Shown here piece by piece: positions 56,376 through 64,000 of a stretch of DNA of 64,000 nucleotides (its first letter is position 1; each line of letters starts with the position of its first letter). This DNA comes from Ruegeria arenilitoris (GTDB lineage Bacteria > Pseudomonadota > Alphaproteobacteria > Rhodobacterales > Rhodobacteraceae). The position numbers and the translations under genes were made by a program. The notes under the pieces are model-generated. The model searched no databases. It saw nothing but the letters and a program-made list of their open reading frames with translations, and had not been told where the DNA came from. The DNA lies in the NCBI RefSeq assembly GCF_013035425.1, contig NZ_WQHX01000003.1, positions 1 to 64,000 on the forward strand, given 5' to 3'.

Positions 56376-56894
56376 TTAATCCAGTCGCTTGTACATAAAA
56401 GTTGTTGGTTCCAGCCTGTCGTCAAATGGATTTCGGCAATAATCCGGCACTTCTCCGGCGATTTCGAATCCCATGGTCTGGTAAAGCATGCGCGAAGGAT
56501 CTGAACTGCGCGTGTCGAGAACCAACAGGGTTCTTTTCAATTCGGATGCTCGCTTTATCAGTGCCGTCATTAATGACCGCCCCACTCCTCTACGTCTTGC
56601 GTTGGGATTCACCAACAATTTGGCCACATCTGCGCGGTGTGTTTGATTAGGCATTCCGGCCGGGATCAACTGTACCGTGCCGACGATTCCGCCGCTATCA
56701 TAGGCAACAAAAAGATCCAGCGATTTTCTCACTAGGCCAGGTCGAACAGTGGCTTCCCAATATGTTCTGGCGTCATCCTGTGAAAACGGTAGAACGAACC
56801 CAATGCTTGCTCCGGTATGAACACACCCGTGCAGAATTTCAGTCAGATCATCCAACGCGGCGTCGAAAGACTTTTCAAAGAGCTGTGTAATCAT
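56376..56894 (-). CDS. GNAT-family N-acetyltransferase
   Basis: A 172-residue GNAT protein; the acetyl-CoA pyrophosphate site is VNPNARRRGVGRSLMTALIK (R/Q-X-X-G-X-G/A) and the closing strand is RMLYQTMGFEIAGEVPDY. Its ATG overlaps the stop of the HTH-cupin regulator (ATGA), so the two are a transcriptional unit, and the acetyltransferase probably acts on whatever the regulator senses. Substrate unknown. Confidence 0.85.
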   Translation of the reverse strand: MITQLFEKSFDAALDDLTEILHGCVHTGASIGFVLPFSQDDARTYWEATVRPGLVRKSLDLFVAYDSGGIVGTVQLIPAGMPNQTHRADVAKLLVNPNARRRGVGRSLMTALIKRASELKRTLLVLDTRSSDPSRMLYQTMGFEIAGEVPDYCRNPFDDRLEPTTFMYKRLD

Positions 56895-57445
56895 ATCAAT
56901 ACCATCATGTATCTAGCGCCTCTGGAGGCGTTTGTTTCAAACTTCGTTGGACCGGACAGGTGGTAGCGCAGACAATCTCCGGCACCGAGTTCATGGGCGA
57001 TGCCATCAACATTCAAAATCAAGAATCCATCCAGAACTATCAGATGGTGCTCTTGCCCTGGTTTCGGAGGTGCATCGTAAGCAATAACCGTTTCGGGCGG
57101 TAAGTGACATTCCAGAACCTCGCCGGTTAGCCCAGTTGCTGGCGGTGAAACCGACTTGCGGGTGAACCCCGTCTCGGGGTCTCGCCATTCAGGCTGCTTG
57201 TCAAAAGGCACGCGCGGGGCAAAGCTGTCTTCAACCATCATTAGCAATCGGGACATTGGCAGTTCAAATACTGCGCACAGTCTTCCCAGAGTTTCAGCGG
57301 TCGGACTGACGTCGCCCTTTTCCATGCGCGACAATGTAGCTCGGCTGATATCGCTAAGTGCGGCGAGTTGCTCGAGTGACCAGCCACGTGATTTGCGTAA
57401 TTCGCCAAGCCGTGAGGCCAATCTATTAGAAAGTGAATCTTGCAT
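56891..57445 (-). CDS. XRE-family regulator with C-terminal cupin
   Basis: A 184-residue regulator: helix-turn-helix at residues 8-63 (LGELRKSRGWSLEQLAALSD, SRATLSRMEKGDVSPTAETL) and a cupin beta-barrel from about 105 (PGQEHHLIVLDGFLILNVDG, LGAGDCLRYHLSG). HTH-cupin proteins sense small polar metabolites or control amino acid and polyamine genes. It is coupled to the GNAT gene downstream and likely autoregulates the pair from the AT-rich 115 bases upstream. Confidence 0.88.
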   Translation of the reverse strand: MQDSLSNRLASRLGELRKSRGWSLEQLAALSDISRATLSRMEKGDVSPTAETLGRLCAVFELPMSRLLMMVEDSFAPRVPFDKQPEWRDPETGFTRKSVSPPATGLTGEVLECHLPPETVIAYDAPPKPGQEHHLIVLDGFLILNVDGIAHELGAGDCLRYHLSGPTKFETNASRGARYMMVLI

Positions 57446-57506
57446 ATCTCAAAAATGGGAATCATGTTCGCATTCGAGATTATTGATTAAAAATAATAAA
57501 TATACA

Positions 57507-57535
57507 ACAAAAAAAGGGTGCAGAAAACTGCACCC
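57507..57535 (-). terminator. Rho-independent terminator of the Fe(III)-binding protein gene
   Basis: A nine-bp perfect stem (57514-57522 with 57527-57535) with a four-base loop is followed on the minus strand by seven T residues, 27 bases after the transporter-protein stop codon. Confidence 0.85.
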
Positions 57536-57561
57536 TAATGGTACTGATAACTACCTTTGGT

Positions 57562-58578
57562 TCATTTCCAACCAACTTCGTTGAAAATCTTCTGAGCTTC
57601 GGGGATGTTCTTTGCAACATCTGACAAGCTTACTTCATCAGCTTTGAACTCGCCCATTTGTTTGACTGAGTCCGCAAGTTCAACGCTCGCGACGGCCGGA
57701 AATTCATCATTCCCAGCCGAAAAGTATTGCTGTGCCTGATCACTTGCGAGGTATTCCAGAAAAAGGACCGCATTATCTTTATTCGGAGCATTTGCAGCCA
57801 CACCTGCGCCGGACAAATTCATGTGCGCGCCATAGCTGTCCTGATTTGGAAACACGAAGCCGATCATATCGCGATCAGCTGATAGCCCCTTAACGTCTTT
57901 GCGGATCGCGCGCGCGAAGTAGTAAGTATTCGACACTGCAATTTCGCATTCGCCCGAGACTATGCCACGCAACTGATCGGTGTCTCCGCCTTGCGGTTTA
58001 CGTGCCATGTTGGCAACAATGCCTTCGGCCCAGGATTTTGCAGCCTCTTGTCCTTCATGCGTAATTATCGAAGCAAGCAGCGTCTGGTTGTACGTGTTGC
58101 TGGAGGACCTAATGCAGACCAGCCCCTTGTATTCCGGTTTCGCCAGATCGGCATATGTGGTCGGGGGGTTCGACACGTTTTCTTTGTCAAAGAAAATGAT
58201 ACGGCCGCGTTGAGAAAATCCGAACCACTGGTTGTCGTTGTCCTGTAGATTTGCAGGGATGCGGTCTTCCAGAACCGAACTTTCAACGGATTGTAGAACG
58301 CCAGCATTCTTGGCCCGTTCCAACCGTGATGTGTCCACAGTCAACAATATATCAGCAGGCGAGTTTGCTCCTTCGGCCTCCATCCGGGCGATCAGTTCAT
58401 CTGCCTTGCCTTCTATACGGTTGATAGTGACTCCTGTGGCCTCTTCAAAGTCTGTGTAGAGACGTTCATCGGTGTCGTAGTGGCGCGACGAATACAGGTT
58501 TAATTCGCCCTCGGCAAAGGCTGAGGCAGCGATCAAAGTCACCAAAGTTGCCGCGGCGCAGGTTGAGGATTTCAGCAT
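57562..58578 (-). CDS. Fe(III) ABC transporter periplasmic binding protein (FbpA/FutA type)
   Basis: A 338-residue periplasmic protein with signal peptide (TLVTLIAASAFAEGELNLYS). ELNLYSSRHYDTDERLYTDFEEATG and the paired tyrosines in CEIAVSNTYYFARAIRKD are the ferric-iron-binding features of the FbpA/FutA family. No permease or ATPase genes follow, and a strong terminator ends the unit, so the remaining transporter subunits must be elsewhere. An iron-responsive promoter in the 225 bases upstream is expected but was not identified. Confidence 0.9.
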   Translation of the reverse strand: MLKSSTCAAATLVTLIAASAFAEGELNLYSSRHYDTDERLYTDFEEATGVTINRIEGKADELIARMEAEGANSPADILLTVDTSRLERAKNAGVLQSVESSVLEDRIPANLQDNDNQWFGFSQRGRIIFFDKENVSNPPTTYADLAKPEYKGLVCIRSSSNTYNQTLLASIITHEGQEAAKSWAEGIVANMARKPQGGDTDQLRGIVSGECEIAVSNTYYFARAIRKDVKGLSADRDMIGFVFPNQDSYGAHMNLSGAGVAANAPNKDNAVLFLEYLASDQAQQYFSAGNDEFPAVASVELADSVKQMGEFKADEVSLSDVAKNIPEAQKIFNEVGWK

Positions 58579-58757
58579 AATCTGTCCCGATATTGAAAGG
58601 TGTCACGGGCAATAACCCGACTGATTTAGTCAATTAAACGATTCTGGGTGGGATGCAAGTAATTCTGACAAAAATACTAAGTCAAAGACCCAAGCCTATT
58701 TTTGCGGCTTGGCGGAAGAAATCTACCACCTCAAGCATGAGCTGAGAAATCAGAAAC

Positions 58758-58784
58758 GCCCTCGGCTAACCATGCGCCGAGGGC
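58758..58784 (-). terminator. Inverted repeat, probable terminator after the LysR gene
   Basis: A perfect 9-bp repeat (58758-58766 with 58776-58784, GCCCTCGGC type) with a nine-base loop lies 20 bases after the LysR stop codon. Only a weak T-rich tract (GTTTCTGATTT) follows on the minus strand, so termination is likely but not certain. Confidence 0.55.
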
Positions 58785-58803
58785 CATACAAGCATCGGGA
58801 ACT

Positions 58804-59661
58804 TTAAGCCATAACCCTAAATGCGGAGCGAATAGCGGCTCTCATAGCTTCCCGAGTTTCGGTTTCTTGTAAGTCCAGCCCGGCCATCACCAACTTGGAG
58901 CCGGGCGTAGTTGGAAGGCCTAACTTGTTGTTCACAACCGACAGGCCCGAGTGAAGCGATGACCGACCCAGCATCCCAACTGCAATTCCAGCTTCCACTG
59001 CAGCAATGACACCCGACACACTTTGGCTGGAATATACAACGCGGTAGGGCTTTCCCCGGCTGTTCAGAGAGTTGATAGCTGAGTCGCGCCACCAACAGGC
59101 GTGGTCAAACAAGGCAACCGGCAAGTTTTCTTCGGTTTGGAAATCGCGGGCTGCTGACGCCACCCAGCATGTAGGATCTTCAAAAAGAATCTCTTCGTGG
59201 TTACCCGGCTGTTCCACTTCATAAATCGCGAGGTCGAACAATCCCTTTTCAAGTGCCTCTGGGAAACCAGTACTTAAGGCACAGGTCACCTCTAACTCGA
59301 CCCTTGGGTGTAAGCGGCTGAACGCGGCGATGATCTCCGAAAGTTTTGCTCTGCCATGGTCATCGGGGATCGCCAGTCGCAATTTGCCTGCAATGGTATT
59401 TTGGGACATGTCCTGCAAGGCTGCGTCCAGACGCGCAGTTACTTCCTGGGCAACGGGTAACAATCGATGGCCCGTGTCGCTTAGAACAATACCGCGACCA
59501 TGTCTTTCAAAAACAGGTTGCCCGAGAATGGTTTCGAGCCGCTTGACCTGAAGAGAAGTGGCGGATTGGGATCTGTGAATCCGCACCGCGCCCTCTGTAA
59601 CGCTGCCAGACTCTGCCACTGCAATGAAGGTGCGAAGCAGATCGCTGTCCAAGTTTTGCAT
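58804..59661 (-). CDS. LysR-family transcriptional regulator
   Basis: A 285-residue LysR protein: N-terminal winged helix (LLRTFIAVAESGSVTEGAVRIHRSQSATS... LQVKRLETILGQPVFERHGR) and a periplasmic-binding-like effector domain. It is divergently transcribed from the permease gene across 85 bases, the classic LysR arrangement, so it probably controls that gene. AGGA seven bases before the ATG supports the start. Effector unknown. Confidence 0.9.
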   Translation of the reverse strand: MQNLDSDLLRTFIAVAESGSVTEGAVRIHRSQSATSLQVKRLETILGQPVFERHGRGIVLSDTGHRLLPVAQEVTARLDAALQDMSQNTIAGKLRLAIPDDHGRAKLSEIIAAFSRLHPRVELEVTCALSTGFPEALEKGLFDLAIYEVEQPGNHEEILFEDPTCWVASAARDFQTEENLPVALFDHACWWRDSAINSLNSRGKPYRVVYSSQSVSGVIAAVEAGIAVGMLGRSSLHSGLSVVNNKLGLPTTPGSKLVMAGLDLQETETREAMRAAIRSAFRVMA

Positions 59662-59746
59662 TCGAAATTCCTATAGGAGAGATTTATACTATTTGTTTTA
59701 CCAATGTCAGATCAACCACTAGGTTTCAAGGTCAGAGGAGTATCCC

Positions 59747-60769
59747 ATGACCGATCAGACAGTTATCAGCCAACGATCAGGCAGGAAATTTTTGATATGG
59801 AGCTTGTGCCTATTGGCGACGATTGGCGCTGGTTTTGCTTGGCCCGAACATGCCGTGAGCGTCGTCAAGTTCGTAATCTGGGGATTGCTAGCAGTCGCCC
59901 CAATCGTCATTCCTGGCATATTCGTTGCGGCTTGGATCATTGCCAGCGGCGCGGATACGCACATTGCAGGCGCTTTCGAGGGAAGAACCCTGAAGACAGT
60001 TGTTGCAGCTTCGTTTATCGGAGCTATCACGCCGGTTTGTGGTGTTACCGTCTTGCCGCTTATGGCCGGGTTGTTAGCTGCAGGTGTTCCGCTTGCACCA
60101 ATCATGGCGTTTTGGTTGTCATCTCCGATCACTGATCCAGCCATGCTTGCAACGACAGCCGCAACCCTTGGCTTTAGTTTTGCTGTCGGCAAAACAGTGG
60201 CTGCTTTTGGGTTGGGTTTATTCGGTGGTGCAGTGACCGGATTGTTCGCCCAGACGTCTTGGGCGCTGAATGCTTTACGGGATAATGGTTTGGCGCGCCA
60301 ACTTAGCGTCGGCAGATGTGGCGACGATAGAACTTTCGACCCCTGGATCTGGAATACCGAAGCGCGTCGACGGTCCTTCGCCGCTCAATTCTGGGCCACA
60401 TCCCGACTTATCCTGATCTGCTTAGTTCCGGCATTCGCCGCCGAGTATGCATTGAACGCCGCTTTAACCCCCGGAGTTTTAGCTGCTTACGTCGGAGAGG
60501 ATCAATGGTGGGCTGTACCTGCCGCAGTGTTTGTCGGCGCGCCAGCTTATATCGATGGATATGCGGCTTTGCCGCTCACGCGTGGATTGATTGAAAACGG
60601 GATGTCCGAAGGCGCGGCAATGGCCTTTTTGATCTCAGGTGGTGTCGTGAGTATCTGGGGCGCAATGGCTATCGCCCCTGTGCTAAAGTTGAAACCGTTT
60701 CTTTTATACCTACTGCTTGCGGTACTGGGCTCTGTCGCAGCAGGATATTTATTTGGATGGATGGTCTGA
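59747..60769 (+). CDS. DUF318/ArsP_1-family permease
   Basis: A 340-residue protein with about eight to ten transmembrane helices. The paired signature motifs of the family are present: ITPVCGVTVLPLMAGLLAAG and FWLSSPITDPAML in the first half, VFVGAPAYIDGYAALPLTRGL in the second. Family members include organoarsenical exporters (ArsP), but most are uncharacterised. The LysR neighbour is not an ArsR type, so arsenic is not implied. GAGGAG lies 6 bases before the ATG. A bidirectional terminator follows. Confidence 0.82.
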   Translation: MTDQTVISQRSGRKFLIWSLCLLATIGAGFAWPEHAVSVVKFVIWGLLAVAPIVIPGIFVAAWIIASGADTHIAGAFEGRTLKTVVAASFIGAITPVCGVTVLPLMAGLLAAGVPLAPIMAFWLSSPITDPAMLATTAATLGFSFAVGKTVAAFGLGLFGGAVTGLFAQTSWALNALRDNGLARQLSVGRCGDDRTFDPWIWNTEARRRSFAAQFWATSRLILICLVPAFAAEYALNAALTPGVLAAYVGEDQWWAVPAAVFVGAPAYIDGYAALPLTRGLIENGMSEGAAMAFLISGGVVSIWGAMAIAPVLKLKPFLLYLLLAVLGSVAAGYLFGWMV

Positions 60770-60843
60770 ATTCATTTTGAAACGGCAGCCAATCGTTCAA
60801 GGAAGACTGCGTAACCAGATCCTCGATGTTCGTTGGCCAGAAC

Positions 60844-60874
60844 AAAAAAACCGCGCTTGGATGCGCGGTTTTTT
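60844..60874. terminator. Bidirectional terminator between the permease gene and rpmJ
   Basis: CCGCGC (60851-60856) pairs with GCGCGG (60863-60868) and is flanked by A7 on the left and T6 on the right, so it can terminate the permease transcript on the plus strand and the rpmJ transcript on the minus strand. Confidence 0.85.
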
Positions 60875-60890
60875 GTTCTGTGATTTGTTC

Positions 60891-61016
60891 TCAGCCTTGG
60901 CGCGCTTTGAACTTACGCTGCGTCTTGTTGATCACGTAGACGCGGCCTTTGCGACGCACAACCCGGCAGTCACGGTGCCGATTCTTGAGCGAGCGGAGCG
61001 AGTTCTTGACCTTCAT
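60891..61016 (-). CDS. rpmJ: 50S ribosomal protein L36
   Basis: A 41-residue basic protein: [20 protein letters not shown] then [21 protein letters not shown], stop. It is the zinc-free alphaproteobacterial L36 type, with only one cysteine where zinc-binding forms have a CCCH set. GGAGA lies seven bases before the ATG. It stands alone next to tRNA-Val with its own terminator, as commonly seen in Rhodobacteraceae. Confidence 0.95.
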   Translation of the reverse strand: MKVKNSLRSLKNRHRDCRVVRRKGRVYVINKTQRKFKARQG

Positions 61017-61109
61017 GGCCTGTCTCCAATCTGCGGCGCCTTCATCAAGGACGTGGCCAGCGCCTGGGTTAGCGGGTGTCCCGAGTCAGACCCGAAACAG
61101 TGAACACAA

Positions 61110-61184
61110 TGGTGGGCGGTACAAGGATCGAACTTGTGACCCCTTCGATGTCAACGAAGTGCTCTACCGCTGAGCTAACCGCCC
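61110..61184 (-). tRNA. tRNA-Val (anticodon GAC)
   Basis: On the minus strand GGGCGGT pairs with ACCGCCC, followed by discriminator A and encoded CCA. The D arm is AGCTCAGCGGTAGAGC, the anticodon arm CTTCG-TTGACAT-CGAAG (anticodon GAC), and the T arm contains GTTCGATCC. Two short GC-rich inverted repeats (about 61203-61222 and 61228-61250) lie upstream of it, purpose unknown. Confidence 0.95.
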
Positions 61185-61330
61185 ACGAACCATAGCGAGA
61201 CTGCCCCATAACGAAATGGGGCGCGGAACCCCGCGCCGGTAGCGGGGTCTATAAAAGGAGTCGTTAGGGGGATCAAGGGGTTTGGAAGAACTATTTTCCG
61301 GTCTATGTTCAACGCGAAGAAGGAGAGACT

Positions 61331-62191
61331 ATGCCGACCGAAGCTTACAATTTGGTTATGCCGGAGAAACTGAGTTCATGCGCAGTTTTTGCATCCCCGC
61401 ATAGTGGTCGGGACTATCCTGCGGCGTTTCTGGACCGCTCGGTTCTGAATTATAAAACGATTCGATCGTCAGAAGATGCGTTTGTTGATCAACTGTTCGA
61501 CAGCGCCCCCCGGCATGGCGCACCGTTTCTTACGGCTGCAATGCCACGCGCTTATCTGGATTTGAACAGAAATGCGGACGAGCTGGACCCGGCTTTGATA
61601 CAAGGGGCCCGGAGGCAGGGGCACAATCCCCGGGTCGCATCGGGTCTGGGCGTGATTCCCCGCGTGGTGGCCAACGGTCGTGTGATTTACAATGGAAAAA
61701 TCACTATGGATGAGGCGCGTTTGCGCATCGATAATTATTGGCGACCGTATCATGCGTGTCTCAAATCTCTGCTATCAGAGGCGCATCAAATATTTGGGCA
61801 AGCCATACTTATCGACTGTCATTCAATGCCGCATGAAGCCGTAGCAATTTCAGGTACAGGGCAGTCCAAACGACCCGAGATTGTTCTGGGGGATCGGTTT
61901 GGAGCCTCGGCGTCGGGGACAATCGTGGACCAGATCGAGTCCGCTTTTGCGTCCGCCGGATTGAATGTTGCGCGAAACACACCTTTTGCCGGAGCCTATG
62001 TGACTCAGACCTACGGGCGCCCGGGGCGACACCAGCACGCGATTCAGGTCGAAATTGATCGTTCATTGTACATGGATGAGGAACGGATCGAGCCTAACCA
62101 AAACTTTCACGCGTTCCGAACTTTAATGGATTTAGTAATTTCTGAAATTGCCGGTATCGGTTCAGAACCTGCGCGGTTGGCCGCAGAATAA
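61331..62191 (+). CDS. N-formylglutamate amidohydrolase-family protein
   Basis: A 286-residue zinc amidohydrolase-like protein: FASPHSGRDYPAAFLDRS (metal His), RSSEDAFVDQLFD, RAYLDLNRNADELDP and ILIDCHSMPHEA, then GAYVTQTYGRPGRHQHAIQVEID. These are the conserved blocks of the FGase/HutG-like family, which hydrolyses N-formylglutamate in some histidine pathways. No other histidine-degradation gene is near, so the substrate is uncertain. AAGGAGAG lies before the ATG. Confidence 0.85.
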   Translation: MPTEAYNLVMPEKLSSCAVFASPHSGRDYPAAFLDRSVLNYKTIRSSEDAFVDQLFDSAPRHGAPFLTAAMPRAYLDLNRNADELDPALIQGARRQGHNPRVASGLGVIPRVVANGRVIYNGKITMDEARLRIDNYWRPYHACLKSLLSEAHQIFGQAILIDCHSMPHEAVAISGTGQSKRPEIVLGDRFGASASGTIVDQIESAFASAGLNVARNTPFAGAYVTQTYGRPGRHQHAIQVEIDRSLYMDEERIEPNQNFHAFRTLMDLVISEIAGIGSEPARLAAE

Positions 62192-62194
62192 TTT

Positions 62195-63448
62195 TCAACG
62201 CAACGCGCGGCCTTTTACAATAGCATCAGTGCCGAACCTTTTTCGGATTTCATCGGTTGCTCGTTCGGCCTGCGATCTGCGGGCCGCGCCAGGGTCAAGC
62301 AAATCGCCTGAAATGTCTGCCTGATCCTCAGGGCACAGATCAGAAAGGCCACAACCCAATAAACGATACGGGCCTTGGTCACCAACTTGATCAAACAAGC
62401 CGCGCGCAGTTCGATAAATGCGATCTGCAATTTGCGTTGGATCGCGCAGTGAAACACGCCGCGTTATCAGCTTGTGGTTTGCTTGCTTTAGTTTCAATGT
62501 CACCACACGCCCTGCCAATCCTTTGGCCTTAGCCCTGTCAGCAACCTTTTCAGACATACGCCATATATGACCGTCCAAGATTTCGATACTGGCCGTGTCT
62601 TCAAAAAACGTCGTCTCATTACTGATGGATTTCATTGGTTCGTGGGCCGAGACACGGCGCTTATCTTGACCGCGAGCCAAATGCCATAAACGGTATCCCA
62701 TGGACCCAAACCGAGCTGTTAACGCTTCCTGATCCCAACGCAAAAGGTCGGAAAAGGTGCGAATTCCCGCACGATCCAACGACTCTTGCGCCGCCGGACC
62801 TATGCCCCAAATCAAGCGCACGGGCTTATCGTGTAAGAAATCAGCCGTTTCAGCCTTGCCAATAATTGAGAACCCCCGGGGTTTGTCCAGATCAGACGCG
62901 ACCTTTGCCAAGAACTTGTTATGTGACAGGCCAATAGATCCGGTTACTCCGAGCTCTTCTTTCATGCGTTTAACAAGTCGTGCCAACATCACCGCTGGCG
63001 GCGCCCCGTGCAGGCGCTCTGTACCGGAAAGGTCTAGAAACGCCTCGTCCAGAGACAGCGGCTCGACGATCGGTGTCAACTCATCCATCATCTTGCGGAT
63101 TTCGCGGGAAACTTCGGCATAGGCTGACATTCGCGGTTTTATGACCACTGCATCTGGGCAAACTTGAAGCGCTTTGAACATGGGCATAGCAGAACGCACA
63201 CCCCGAATCCGAGCCACATAGCATGCGGTCGACACCACTCCGCGTTTTCCGCCCCCGATAATAACCGGTTTGTCTGCCAGCTCCGGGTTGTCTCGTTTCT
63301 CGACCGAGGCATAAAAAGCATCGCAATCCATATGCGCAATGGATAAGTCAAATAGCTCGGGATGAGTTTTGACGCGAGGGCTGCCGCAGGAAGGGCAACG
63401 GCGTTCCTCAGCTAGTAAAGTCAGGCAATCTCGGCAAATTCCGGGCAT
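62195..63448 (-). CDS. dinB: DNA polymerase IV
   Basis: A 417-residue Y-family polymerase. The catalytic acidic motifs are IAHMDCDAFYASVEKRD and PLSLDEAFLDLSG, and the little-finger domain follows. The N terminus adds a zinc-ribbon-like CRDC...CPSC segment (about residues 5-24), as in other Rhodobacteraceae DinB proteins. The ATG at 63448 has GGGGA seven bases upstream and is preferred to an in-frame GTG at 63469. It functions in translesion synthesis; no LexA site was identified upstream. Confidence 0.92.
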   Translation of the reverse strand: MPGICRDCLTLLAEERRCPSCGSPRVKTHPELFDLSIAHMDCDAFYASVEKRDNPELADKPVIIGGGKRGVVSTACYVARIRGVRSAMPMFKALQVCPDAVVIKPRMSAYAEVSREIRKMMDELTPIVEPLSLDEAFLDLSGTERLHGAPPAVMLARLVKRMKEELGVTGSIGLSHNKFLAKVASDLDKPRGFSIIGKAETADFLHDKPVRLIWGIGPAAQESLDRAGIRTFSDLLRWDQEALTARFGSMGYRLWHLARGQDKRRVSAHEPMKSISNETTFFEDTASIEILDGHIWRMSEKVADRAKAKGLAGRVVTLKLKQANHKLITRRVSLRDPTQIADRIYRTARGLFDQVGDQGPYRLLGCGLSDLCPEDQADISGDLLDPGAARRSQAERATDEIRKRFGTDAIVKGRALR

Positions 63449-63799
63449 AAAAGTCCCCACGCGGTCCACGAATGGGCAGGGCGTTTCTTATAGCACCGTT
63501 TCCGGACGATCAAAGGGCCATCGTTTGAGTTACTCTTTGTGAAAGAAGACCCCCCGCGACTTTGCGGGGGGAGGTAACGAACCTCAGGAAGAACTGGTTC
63601 GTTGGGGGAGTGTCTCACCCCTAAATTCGCCGATAAGACTTGTTTTCGATAGAACGAAGGCGCGCGGCAATAAACTCGCTTTTTGAATGTGTGTTTTCAG
63701 GCACAGAGACGATTTGGTACAGAACCAATGAATATTGACGTAAGGTCAAGCCGTTGCAATCGAAACCTGAGGTTATTTCAGCCCGAATCCCTGGACAGT
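63449..63799. other. Intergenic region between pyrF and dinB with two adjacent hairpins
   Basis: No protein gene is seen in these 350 bases. Two strong hairpins stand side by side: CCCCCCGC (63550-63557) with GCGGGGGG (63564-63571), and AACGAACC (63576-63583) with GGTTCGTT (63596-63603). Read on the minus strand the order is hairpin, ACCTCC, hairpin, then a T-rich run (TCTTCTTTC), which could be a terminator or the 3' end of a small RNA lying about 200 bases past the pyrF stop codon. Confidence 0.5.
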
Positions 63800-64000
63800 T
63801 CAGTGCCGTGTCAAGGAATTTAACTCGTTCAGAACCGCTTCGGCCGCAGATTTTGGGTCCTCTGCCTGATAGATCGGACGGCCTATAACGATGTGATCAG
63901 CGCCATCACTAATCGCAGTTGCAGGAGTGGCCACGCGTTTCTGATCTCCAAGTGATGTTCCGGCGGGTCTTACGCCGGGCGTAACGATCAAGCGATTTTT
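63800..64000 (-). CDS. pyrF: Orotidine 5'-phosphate decarboxylase, C-terminal part
   Basis: The last 66 residues of PyrF, running off the window edge: [39 protein letters not shown] and a helical tail. The TPGVRP phosphate-gripper loop and the [12 protein letters not shown] strand are diagnostic. The enzyme makes UMP from OMP in pyrimidine synthesis. The gene begins beyond base 64000. Confidence 0.93.
   Translation of the reverse strand, partial: KNRLIVTPGVRPAGTSLGDQKRVATPATAISDGADHIVIGRPIYQAEDPKSAAEAVLNELNSLTRH

Noticed and set aside
61200..61260. GC-rich inverted repeats upstream of tRNA-Val read as a terminator or riboswitch
   Set aside because: No T-run follows on the plus strand, and no known riboswitch core could be recognised; kept only as a note on the tRNA.
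1..64000. CRISPR arrays, insertion sequences, prophage or integrase genes
   Set aside because: No regularly spaced direct repeats, transposase, integrase or phage structural genes were recognised on either strand.

Overview
The window reads as chromosomal DNA of a marine alphaproteobacterium of the Roseobacter group (Rhodobacteraceae). The inference rests on the neighbourhood of cobS, cobT, a J-domain protein and bolA, a zinc-ribbon-headed DinB, a 41-residue L36, a roseobacter-style onium catabolism block, and the overall protein style. No prophage, insertion sequence, integrase or CRISPR array was seen.

Layout. (1) 0-3.5 kb: a Slam-like outer-membrane protein faces a TbpB-like lipoprotein (a putative type XI secretion pair), followed by a DUF374 acyltransferase and tRNA-Trp. 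(2) 3.8-15 kb: a large SAM-domain/class III cyclase/AAA regulator, then a tight five-gene operon. It encodes a bicovalent-FAD oxidoreductase, the two halves of a LodA/GoxA-type cysteine tryptophylquinone (CTQ) oxidase on separate genes (the second fused to a ferritin-like domain), a radical SAM/SPASM maturase and a LodB/QhpG-like flavoprotein. (3) 15-16.9 kb: a lone LptF-type permease and a PhnZ-like HD protein. (4) 16.9-22.1 kb: speA, carboxyspermidine dehydrogenase, nspC and speB, a complete arginine-to-spermidine route that does not need S-adenosylmethionine decarboxylase. (5) 22.5-33.1 kb: an amine/betaine catabolic block. A six-gene operon with ATGA-type overlaps (DMGDH-like enzyme, alcohol dehydrogenase, three different enolase-superfamily enzymes, class III aminotransferase) diverges from an RpiR regulator, a Rieske oxygenase and a CMD-family protein.

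(6) 33.1-45.8 kb: a two-module NRPS locus on the minus strand. The first NRPS has an asparagine-type A-domain code (DLTKVGEVGK) and an ATP-pyrophosphatase/amidotransferase domain of the WbpG type inserted into that A domain. It is coupled to a small unknown ORF, a HupE/UreJ-type membrane protein and a cysteine-rich ORF, with two glycosyltransferases upstream. (7) 46-56.3 kb: DUF427, an M24 aminopeptidase, cobT, a racemase-family protein lacking both catalytic cysteines, cobS, then a GT39 glycosyltransferase, a broken reading frame and a Hint-domain protein separating cobS from the J-domain/bolA pair. (8) 56.4-64 kb: GNAT and HTH-cupin pair, Fe(III)-binding protein, LysR/permease pair, rpmJ, tRNA-Val, N-formylglutamate amidohydrolase, dinB and the 3' end of pyrF.

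The two most novel loci are the split LodA-like system (about 8.8-15 kb) and the NRPS with the embedded ATP-pyrophosphatase domain (about 33-43 kb). Assignments come from reading translated sequence and remembered family motifs; no database search was run.
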